This document shows positions 57,655 through 64,000 of a DNA stretch of 64,000 nt, in pieces. The DNA is from Candidatus Neomarinimicrobiota bacterium (lineage in GTDB: Bacteria; Fidelibacterota; JAANXI01), in NCBI GenBank assembly GCA_021734025.1, contig JAIPJS010000021.1, positions 1 to 64,000 of the forward strand, written 5' to 3'. The notes under the pieces are model-generated. The model was given only the letters and a program-made list of their open reading frames with translations. It ran no database searches and was not told where the DNA came from. Every line of letters begins with the position of its first letter. Within the stretch, counting starts at the first letter, position 1. The translations under genes and the position numbers were made by a program.

Positions 57655-58893
57655 TTAAACGCCAGCCAAAAGCATGACCGCGTTGTGTCCGCCAAATCCA
57701 AACGTATTACTCATCGCGACATTCACCGGTTTTTCCGTTGGGGCGTTCGGTGAATAGTTGAGATCACATTCGGGGTCCGGATTCTCATAGTTAATTGTTG
57801 GTGGAATGGTATTCTTTTGTATGGCGTAGATACAGGCGAGCGCTTCAATGCCGCCTGCTGCTCCCAGCAGATGACCGGTCATCGATTTGGTAGAACTCAC
57901 GACCAGTCCATTCTTCGCGTGGTCACCGAATACGGTTTTAATAGCAGTGGTTTCCGTTGCGTCATTCAGCGGAGTGGATGTCCCGTGAGCATTCACGTAA
58001 TCCACCTTATCCGGGGAGATAGCGGCTTCATTCAACGCCTGCCGCATCGCCTGCGCAGCACCCTCACCACCGGGAGCCGGCATTGTGATGTGATGCGCAT
58101 CAGCGGTAAATCCGTTACCGATGATTTCCGCATAGATATGAGCACCACGGGCTTTCGCAGCTTCATATTCCTCCAGAACCAGAATACCGGCGCCCTCACC
58201 AATAACAAACCCACATCGTTCTGCGTCAAAAGGACGTGAAGCTTCCGTAGGATCGCCATCCCACTTTGCCAGTGCTTTCATGTTGGAAAATCCGCCAACT
58301 GCCATTGGTGAGATAGTCGCCTCCGCGCCACCGGCTACCATAATATCCGCGTCACCATACTGGATATGTTTTGTGGCATTCCCGATGGCATGTGTTGCCG
58401 TCGCACAGGCGGAAACCACCGAATAATTTGGGCCTTTTAAATGGTAATGCATGGATATCTGTCCGGCAGCAATATCGGAGATCATCATGGGAACAAAAAA
58501 CGGACTAATCCGTCGTGGGCCCTTCTCAAACAGCGTACGGCATTGTTCTTCGAATGTGTGAATACCACCAATACCGGAACCGACAACCACGCCAGCCCGG
58601 GTAGAATCAATGGCATCCGGATCCAGGCCAGAATTTTCCATAGCCTGGATTGCTGCCACCATCGCATAGATGGTATACAGATCCATTCGGCGAGTTTCGC
58701 GGCGGTCCAGATATTTTGCTACGTCCAATTCGCGGACTTCACCGCCAAAATCGACGGCAAATTCAGACGTATCAAACTGCGTGATCTTATCGACCCCGCT
58801 TTTGCCCTGCATCAAACTTTCCCAAAACGTGTCGGGATCATTCCCACAGGGGTTAACTGTTCCGATACCGGTGACAACAACTCGCCTTTTCAT
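57655..58893 (-). CDS. fabF: 3-oxoacyl-ACP synthase II
   Basis: An elongating condensing enzyme of type II fatty acid synthesis, 412 residues. The catalytic triad is C163 (SACATATHAI), H303 (NAHGTSTPLND) and H341 (SMTGHLLGAAGG). The length and thiolase fold are typical. It follows acpP as in the standard fab operon. Confidence 0.96.
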   Translation of the reverse strand: MKRRVVVTGIGTVNPCGNDPDTFWESLMQGKSGVDKITQFDTSEFAVDFGGEVRELDVAKYLDRRETRRMDLYTIYAMVAAIQAMENSGLDPDAIDSTRAGVVVGSGIGGIHTFEEQCRTLFEKGPRRISPFFVPMMISDIAAGQISMHYHLKGPNYSVVSACATATHAIGNATKHIQYGDADIMVAGGAEATISPMAVGGFSNMKALAKWDGDPTEASRPFDAERCGFVIGEGAGILVLEEYEAAKARGAHIYAEIIGNGFTADAHHITMPAPGGEGAAQAMRQALNEAAISPDKVDYVNAHGTSTPLNDATETTAIKTVFGDHAKNGLVVSSTKSMTGHLLGAAGGIEALACIYAIQKNTIPPTINYENPDPECDLNYSPNAPTEKPVNVAMSNTFGFGGHNAVMLLAGV

Positions 58894-58918
58894 TGGATCC
58901 TGTCTGGTCGTCTGAGAG

Positions 58919-59155
58919 TTAGGAATTGACTTTTTCGTCGATATAATCGACTACCGAGCCGACTGTCGTCAGTTTTTCGGCTTCTTCATCCGGAATTTCC
59001 AGATTGAATTCCTCTTCCATCTGCATAATAAGCTCGACCGTATCCAATGAATCTGCGCCGAGATCATCGATGAATGATGCTTCTTTGGTAATCTTGCTTT
59101 CTTCGACACCCAGTTTATCCTGGATTATTTCTTTCACTGTGTCAAAAGTATCCAT
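58919..59155 (-). CDS. acpP: Acyl carrier protein
   Basis: A 78-residue acidic carrier of growing acyl chains. The phosphopantetheine attachment site is S36 in [14 protein letters not shown] strong AGGAGGC lies upstream, which suits the high expression expected of ACP. Confidence 0.97.
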   Translation of the reverse strand: MDTFDTVKEIIQDKLGVEESKITKEASFIDDLGADSLDTVELIMQMEEEFNLEIPDEEAEKLTTVGSVVDYIDEKVNS

Positions 59156-59182
59156 TGCGTGGAGCCTCCTTCGTTTGTTTGA

Positions 59183-59932
59183 TTAACTCATCACCATTCC
59201 ACCGTCAACCCGGATAACCTGCCCAGTGATGTACCGGGCAGCCGGTGATGCCAGGAACAGGGCGGTTTCCGCCACATCCTCCGGCGTGCCGATCCGGCCT
59301 AATGGAATACGTTCAGTGAGTTCATTCCGTTGGTTTTCGTTTAATCTATCGGTCATTTCCGTATCAATATATCCTGGCGCAATCGCATTGACCCGGATTC
59401 CCCGGGAGGCAAGTTCCAGCGCAGTCGATTTGGTCAGACCGAGCAAGCCAGCCTTCGATGATGCGTAATTGGTCTGTCCGGGATTCCCGGTCATACCAAC
59501 CACCGATGATATATTAATAATACTGCCGGACTTTTGCCGTAACATCTGCCGGCTTGCAAATTTAGTACATAAAAACGCACCTTTCAAATTAATGTCCAAC
59601 ACGGCGTCCCAGTCATCTTCTTTCAGCCGTAACATCAGGTTATCCCGGGTAATACCGGCATTATTGACAAGAATATCGATAGAACCGAACTTTTCAAAAA
59701 CCTCGCTTATTAAGGATTCTATACTGGCCGCGTCAGAAACATCCGAAGGGATCGGAACAACCGTGTTCGATTCCGTCGAAAGCGATTTGGCCGCTTCGGC
59801 TAAAACATCCTCCGAACGGCTTGAGATAGTGACGGTCGCTCCGGCGTTTGCCAGAGCTTGCGCAATGGCGTATCCGATGCCGCGGGAACCACCAGTTACT
59901 AATGCTGTCTTATTTGTGAGCACTGCGGACAT
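59183..59932 (-). CDS. fabG: 3-oxoacyl-ACP reductase
   Basis: An NADPH-dependent short-chain dehydrogenase of 249 residues. TGGSRGIG (13-20) binds the cofactor, and the catalytic tetrad is N115, S143, Y156 and K160 (YASSK). It starts 3 bp after the fabD stop. Confidence 0.96.
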   Translation of the reverse strand: MSAVLTNKTALVTGGSRGIGYAIAQALANAGATVTISSRSEDVLAEAAKSLSTESNTVVPIPSDVSDAASIESLISEVFEKFGSIDILVNNAGITRDNLMLRLKEDDWDAVLDINLKGAFLCTKFASRQMLRQKSGSIINISSVVGMTGNPGQTNYASSKAGLLGLTKSTALELASRGIRVNAIAPGYIDTEMTDRLNENQRNELTERIPLGRIGTPEDVAETALFLASPAARYITGQVIRVDGGMVMS

Positions 59933-59935
59933 TTT

Positions 59936-60859
59936 TTATTCCTCAAACCTGATAATATCGCGATAGGACGAAACGCTCTCGCTTTCAACTTCCTTGTTAA
60001 TTCGTCGCATCAATCCCGTCAGGACGGTACCTGGTCCGACTTCGACAAAGGAGTCCGCCCCGTCCTCAATCATATTTTCAATTGTTTGCATCCAGAGGAC
60101 CGGGTGATCAATCTGGTCAATCAACGCTTGTTTTATTGACTCAGCATCCTGAAGTGGGTTACCGGTTTTATTGACGTAGACCGGAACCGCCGCATCCTGG
60201 AGGGATGTATCCTCCAGTGCTTCCTGCATGGCGATTTTTGCCGCTCCCATTAGGGGGGAGTGGAAGGCCCCGCCAACAACGAGTTCAATGGCGCGCCGGG
60301 CACCCATCTCTTTGGCTTGTTCCATTGCCGCACGCACAGCATCCACCTCACCGGAAATTGCAATCTGTCCCGGAGAGTTATAATTTGCCGGCTGAACAAT
60401 ACCCTGGTTACTGGCCGCACTACACGCTTCGGCAACCTTTTCCTCTTCAAGTCCAATAATGGCCGCCATAGTTCCAGGTCTGCTTTCACATGCAGCCTGC
60501 ATCGCCTGGCTTCTGGTTTTTACCAGGTGCAGGCCCGTCTCAAAGTCCATGACTCCGGCAGCGACCAATGCCGAATATTCCCCCAGACTGTGCCCAGCTA
60601 CCATAGAATAGGAAGCGTTCTCCCGTGATAGGAGTTCATGTAGTATGACACTCAGCGTAAAAATAGCTGGCTGGGTGACGTGGGTTTCTGTCAGTTTTTC
60701 TAACGGCCCCTCAAAGGAGAGTTTTGAAATGTGAATACCCAGGATTTCATCGGCTTTGGTATAATATTCGTTTGCCAGGTCAAAGCTTTCGTACAGATCT
60801 TTGCCCATGCCGACATTTTGGGAAGCCTGGCCCGGAAATAAAAATGCAGTGTTACTCAC
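59936..60859 (-). CDS. fabD: Malonyl-CoA:ACP transacylase
   Basis: Loads malonyl groups onto ACP. The 307-residue protein has the nucleophile S91 in GHSLGEYSAL, H200 in GGAFHSPLM, and the N-terminal FPGQASQNVGMGKDL. Confidence 0.96.
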   Translation of the reverse strand: MSNTAFLFPGQASQNVGMGKDLYESFDLANEYYTKADEILGIHISKLSFEGPLEKLTETHVTQPAIFTLSVILHELLSRENASYSMVAGHSLGEYSALVAAGVMDFETGLHLVKTRSQAMQAACESRPGTMAAIIGLEEEKVAEACSAASNQGIVQPANYNSPGQIAISGEVDAVRAAMEQAKEMGARRAIELVVGGAFHSPLMGAAKIAMQEALEDTSLQDAAVPVYVNKTGNPLQDAESIKQALIDQIDHPVLWMQTIENMIEDGADSFVEVGPGTVLTGLMRRINKEVESESVSSYRDIIRFEE

Positions 60860-60874
60860 GAGACACCTCGAATT

Positions 60875-61867
60875 TTATTGTCCCCACCGTAACAGAGTCG
60901 CGCCCCAGGTGAATCCGGCGCCGAATGTCGCAAACACAACGGTATCGCCTTCCTGAAGCCGTCCATCCTTAATAACCTCATGCAGTCCCAACGGTATGGT
61001 TGCTGCAGTCGTATTTGCGTATTTATCGATGTTCAGTACCACTCTATCATCGCTGAGCCCCATTTTTCGGGCAGCGGCATCAATGATACGCTTATTGGCC
61101 TGATGCGGGATAAAAAAGTCTACATCATCACCTGTCAGATTGTTGCGCTCAAGAATTTCCGTTGACACATTTGCCATTCCGTTCACAGCATATTTAAATA
61201 CGGTCCTGCCATCCTGGTAGAGATAATGCATATTTTTATCAACGGTTTCATGAGTGGCCGGGTGCCGGCTGCCTCCCGCAGGCATATTCAAAAATTTTGC
61301 CCCGGCGCCGTCGCAATACATAATATTGTCTAAAACCCCATAACCTTCGCGCGTCGCCGGCTCGATCAACGCAACTCCGGCGCCATCACCAAACAGGATA
61401 CAAGTATTCCGATCTTCGTAATCGGTAATACTGGACATAGTATCGGCGCCCACCAGGAGTACCCGTTTATACTTGCCATTTTCTACAAATTGCACAGCCG
61501 TCTCCAGACCAAAGACAAAACCGGAGCACGCCGCAGAGAGGTCAAAGCCCCAAGCATTGCTCGCACCGATTTTATCCTGTATAAGACAAGCCGTAGACGG
61601 AAAAAACATATCCGGTGTGACAGTAGAAACAATAATGCAATCGATGGTTTCAGGGGGAATATCGTACTCATCCAGCATTTGCTTTATGGCGTCGATAGAC
61701 ATATCCGACGTTGCTTCATCGTTGCCGGCAATGCGCCGTTCCGAGATTCCAGTGCGTGTCCGGATCCATTCGTCATTGGTCTCAACCATTTTCTCCAGAT
61801 CGAAGTTGGTCAGAACTTTCTCCGGCACGTAGCTGCCGACTGCAGTAATTGTAGCGTGTAAAGACAT
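60875..61867 (-). CDS. fabH: 3-oxoacyl-ACP synthase III
   Basis: Initiates fatty-acid synthesis by condensing acetyl-CoA (or a branched starter) with malonyl-ACP. The 330 residues show C114 (SAACSGFVFGLE), H255 (IPHQANKRI) and N285 (YANTTAAT). The starter preference is not visible. It starts 3 bp after plsX ends. Confidence 0.96.
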   Translation of the reverse strand: MSLHATITAVGSYVPEKVLTNFDLEKMVETNDEWIRTRTGISERRIAGNDEATSDMSIDAIKQMLDEYDIPPETIDCIIVSTVTPDMFFPSTACLIQDKIGASNAWGFDLSAACSGFVFGLETAVQFVENGKYKRVLLVGADTMSSITDYEDRNTCILFGDGAGVALIEPATREGYGVLDNIMYCDGAGAKFLNMPAGGSRHPATHETVDKNMHYLYQDGRTVFKYAVNGMANVSTEILERNNLTGDDVDFFIPHQANKRIIDAAARKMGLSDDRVVLNIDKYANTTAATIPLGLHEVIKDGRLQEGDTVVFATFGAGFTWGATLLRWGQ

Positions 61868-61870
61868 AAA

Positions 61871-62923
61871 TTATCCCTGTGGAATGAGTGGATCGTCAAC
61901 CTGCGGCATACTCGGAGAGGCTACCCGGTGTGCTTCCAGTTCGGTCTTAATCATCCGGTTGATACGTTTTTTAACCATGGTGTGCGCAACCCCGATGGCA
62001 TTCTTCATTGCTTTGGGGGTGGAACTGCCGTGACTGATAATCGACACGCCATTAATACCCAGCAAGGGAACACCGCCGTGTTCTTCATAACTAAATTCTG
62101 ATGCAATCGATTTCACCACCGGCTTCATTAAAAATGCGCCAATCTTTGCCAGCGGTTTGTTATTAATTTCCTTCTGCACCATATCGGTGAGAGAATCAAA
62201 GATGCTTTCACCGAATTTGAGGAGAATATTCCCGACAAATCCGTCGCAGACAACCACATCTACTTTGCCAGCCAGGATGTCCCGGCCCTCAATATTGCCG
62301 ATAAAATTGTCCAACTCCTGTTCCAGCATACCATAGGCATCTATGAGTACGTCAGTCCCTTTAGTTCGTTCTTCCCCGATATTCAGCAGTGCAACCTTCG
62401 GTGAATCGATATCAAAGATATTCCGGGCGTATATCGAACCCATAATGCCAAACTGCAACAAATTAATTGGCTTGGCTTCCGGGTTCGCGCCTACGTCAAA
62501 AATCACGCAGCCTCCCCGGGCGGTAGGAAAAAAGCTCCCGATCGTCGGTCGATTAACTCCCTCGATCCTTCCGAGTGAGAGGAGGGAGGAGGTCATGACT
62601 GCTCCGGTATTCCCGGCGCTGACAAAGGCATCAGCCTCATTGGTTTTGAGTAAATTAATCCCCACGGCAATGGAGGAATCCGGCTTATGCTTCACTGCTT
62701 TTGTCGGGGACTCCTTCATGGATACCACCTGATCCGCATGTTGAATATGTATGTGGGTTGAAGTACCCTGCTGACCATTCAATTCTGAACGAAGGACGGT
62801 TTCCGGTCCCACCAGGATAATTTCGGTATCACTATACTGGGCATCATCCAGTGCCAACAAAGCCCCGGAGATAGTCGAAGCGGGAGCGTGATCACCTCCC
62901 ATAGCATCCACGACGATCCGCAT
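61871..62923 (-). CDS. plsX: Phosphate acyltransferase PlsX
   Basis: Makes acyl-phosphate from acyl-ACP for phospholipid synthesis. The 350-residue protein begins MRIVVDAMGGDHAP, the family start. I used ATG 62923; an upstream in-frame start at 63049 would read antisense-like sequence and overlap rpmF. The rpmF-plsX-fabH order is conserved in many bacteria. Confidence 0.94.
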   Translation of the reverse strand: MRIVVDAMGGDHAPASTISGALLALDDAQYSDTEIILVGPETVLRSELNGQQGTSTHIHIQHADQVVSMKESPTKAVKHKPDSSIAVGINLLKTNEADAFVSAGNTGAVMTSSLLSLGRIEGVNRPTIGSFFPTARGGCVIFDVGANPEAKPINLLQFGIMGSIYARNIFDIDSPKVALLNIGEERTKGTDVLIDAYGMLEQELDNFIGNIEGRDILAGKVDVVVCDGFVGNILLKFGESIFDSLTDMVQKEINNKPLAKIGAFLMKPVVKSIASEFSYEEHGGVPLLGINGVSIISHGSSTPKAMKNAIGVAHTMVKKRINRMIKTELEAHRVASPSMPQVDDPLIPQG

Positions 62924-62949
62924 AAGACCTTGTCTAACCTGTCGGTTAT

Positions 62950-63135
62950 TTATTGGTAATCTTTGGGAATATAAACAGGACGACCTTTGTAATAACCGCA
63001 GTTGGGACAGGCACGGTGGGGGAGCTTCGGCTGATGGCACTGCTTGCACTCAATGACGTTCGGAGCCGATAGCTTCCAGTGTGTCCGGCGTTTTCTTTTG
63101 CGAGCTTTTGACGTTTTTCTTTTTGGTAAAGCCAC
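62950..63135 (-). CDS. rpmF: Ribosomal protein L32
   Basis: A 61-residue large-subunit protein with a basic N-terminus (ALPKRKTSKARKRKRRTHW) and an intact zinc ribbon (C30, C33, C43, C46). This is the zinc-binding C+ form. It begins with GTG. Confidence 0.96.
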   Translation of the reverse strand: MALPKRKTSKARKRKRRTHWKLSAPNVIECKQCHQPKLPHRACPNCGYYKGRPVYIPKDYQ

Positions 63136-63146
63136 GTTATTTCCCC

Positions 63147-63656
63147 TTATTCTTCGAGATTCAGTTCTCTTAACTTTTGCCAGCGTGGATCAATGGTCTC
63201 CGTATCGCAATCACAACTCGATACATTTAAATTGGTCCCGCACTGGGCACAAAGTCCCTGGCAATCTTTTTTGCACAGGAATTTTACCGGTAAGTCCAAT
63301 AAAATAGCGTCGTGGATATAGCCGGTTACATCGATAGCTTGCGCATCATCCGGTATATAGATGATGTCATCCTCGAGTTCAAATTCTTCAGCGTTATCCA
63401 GTACAATCAGGGTGCTGAGCTCCAGGTCCAATACACGGGTGAAAGTAGTTAAACACCGATGACATTCCAAAGAAGCAATACCGGCCAAATCACCAGCCAG
63501 ATAGTAGCCGTGGTCCGCCTCAATGAGATGAAATCTGATATCAATTTCACGGACAGGAAACTCTATATCAGAGAGCCCCAATTCTTCCTGAGACCCACTG
63601 AAATGAAATTCCAGATCTCCCTCTTGCTGCAACCGTTGTAAAGGTATCTTAATCAT
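63147..63656 (-). CDS. YceD/DUF177-family protein
   Basis: A 169-residue protein of the YceD family, almost always upstream of rpmF and linked to 23S rRNA/ribosome assembly. The signature CHRC near the middle and CKKDCQGLCAQCGTNLN toward the C-terminus are visible. It is the first gene of the fatty-acid operon. No canonical Shine-Dalgarno motif is evident. Confidence 0.88.
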   Translation of the reverse strand: MIKIPLQRLQQEGDLEFHFSGSQEELGLSDIEFPVREIDIRFHLIEADHGYYLAGDLAGIASLECHRCLTTFTRVLDLELSTLIVLDNAEEFELEDDIIYIPDDAQAIDVTGYIHDAILLDLPVKFLCKKDCQGLCAQCGTNLNVSSCDCDTETIDPRWQKLRELNLEE

Positions 63657-63688
63657 GAATTTCGAATTTAAGGGAGGGGTATAAGTGA

Positions 63689-63723
63689 GTCAAGCCGAAA
63701 TCAAACAGCGATTTCGGCTTGAC
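63689..63723. terminator. 14-bp perfect stem-loop before yceD
   Basis: GTCAAGCCGAAATC (63689-63702) pairs perfectly with GATTTCGGCTTGAC (63710-63723) around a 7-base loop. It lies between the acidic-protein ORF and yceD on the minus strand. The T tract is weak. Confidence 0.55.
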
Positions 63724-63748
63724 GAAAGGAAATCGGATGTCGGAGGTG

Positions 63749-63982
63749 TTACAGCCCTTTGTCCGGGCTGTCCTCCGTGTCCTCTGAATCTTCTTCAGGG
63801 TCAGATGTGAATTCCTCCTCGATATCGGATTCCGTATCATCAAGGTCTTCGTCCTCATCCAGGTCAAGATCCAGGTCGTCATCCACGTCAAATTCATCGT
63901 CTTCTTCGGCCAGCTCGTCTTCATCCTTGCGCTCTAAAAGGTTCTCATCGTCCTTCTTTTTGCGCAGAATAATGTAAATCAT
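63749..63982 (-). CDS. Very acidic low-complexity protein, possibly a C-terminal fragment
   Basis: I do not recognise this gene. The reading frame gives 77 residues: a short hydrophobic start (MIYIILRKKK) and then almost only Asp and Glu with scattered Leu, Ser and Thr. It has no ribosome-binding site, and the frame stays open to the window edge (six further codons without a stop). The true gene may therefore begin outside the window, with this part as its acidic tail. The stem-loop that follows supports a gene ending here. Confidence 0.5.
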   Translation of the reverse strand: MIYIILRKKKDDENLLERKDEDELAEEDDEFDVDDDLDLDLDEDEDLDDTESDIEEEFTSDPEEDSEDTEDSPDKGL

Positions 63983-64000
63983 AGTTTGACCGACGCTGTC

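Noticed and set aside
63649-63977. Alternative-frame and antisense ORFs over the acidic protein
   Set aside because: They are frame shadows of the GA-rich repetitive sequence, giving Met/Thr/Trp-rich or Ser-only translations.

Overview
The window is a bacterial chromosome segment of moderate G+C. It is densely coded and has no rRNA or tRNA gene that I could see. The organism is a Gram-negative, outer-membrane-bearing bacterium. It encodes an LptE-like lipoprotein, an LptF/LptG-type permease, an RND tripartite pump with a TolC-like channel, several lipobox and signal-peptide proteins, and beta-barrel-like proteins ending in aromatic residues. Weak or absent Shine-Dalgarno motifs on several genes, an MCE protein beside HPr kinase, and a large lipoprotein paired with a DUF5723-like outer membrane protein suggest the FCB superphylum (Marinimicrobia, Calditrichota, KSB1 or relatives). 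The phylum assignment is inference and has low confidence.

Layout. 1-362: hairpin-rich spacer. 363-6587: rimO, then a 1.5-kb palindrome array with a single-strand (Y1) REP-type transposase in its middle, then uvrB-purD. 6588-7035: mosaic repeat spacer. 7036-13065: sigma-54 activator, lptE-like, asnS, a LOG-like gene, acyP, nadE, apt, tightly packed. 13066-13504: chain of hairpins. 13505-17832: MscS channel, two tandem paralogous exported proteins, a plant-type hydroxypyruvate reductase and an SRPBCC protein. 17957-24197 (minus): TetR regulator, TolC, membrane-fusion protein and RND pump, with a clear operator. 24380-32126: two exported proteins, HtrA, MTA phosphorylase, a DUF2905 protein, an unusual IleS and a DksA-like protein. 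32342-39995: rluD, xerC/D, hpf, hprK, mce, a sugar nucleotidyltransferase, metK, ahcY. 40110-43774: large lipoprotein plus outer membrane protein. 43786-48231: LptF/G permease (minus), NhaC-type antiporter (plus), CorC-like protein (minus). 48500-56191: murQ, anmK, phosphomannomutase, polyprenyl synthase, HPr, enzyme I, PGI/PMI. 56287-63982: a BFN/UVR protein convergent with the classical minus-strand yceD-rpmF-plsX-fabH-fabD-fabG-acpP-fabF-rnc operon.

Functional themes. The fatty-acid operon is complete from phosphate acyltransferase to the elongation synthase. mtnP, metK and ahcY cover adenosylmethionine synthesis and recycling of both its by-products. murQ and anmK recycle anhydro-MurNAc into hexosamine and central sugar metabolism, next to phosphomannomutase and PGI/PMI. 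HPr, enzyme I and HPr kinase occur without any sugar permease (EII) in the window, which points to a regulatory phosphotransfer system.

The features most worth a second look are: the six-unit palindrome array around the transposase, with covarying stems and a conserved TGANTAG foot; an isoleucyl-tRNA synthetase whose HIGH signature reads GVHH; two 8-bp repeat arrays sharing the same terminal unit; a plant-peroxisome-like hydroxypyruvate reductase; and an NhaC antiporter carrying an extra exported N-terminal domain.
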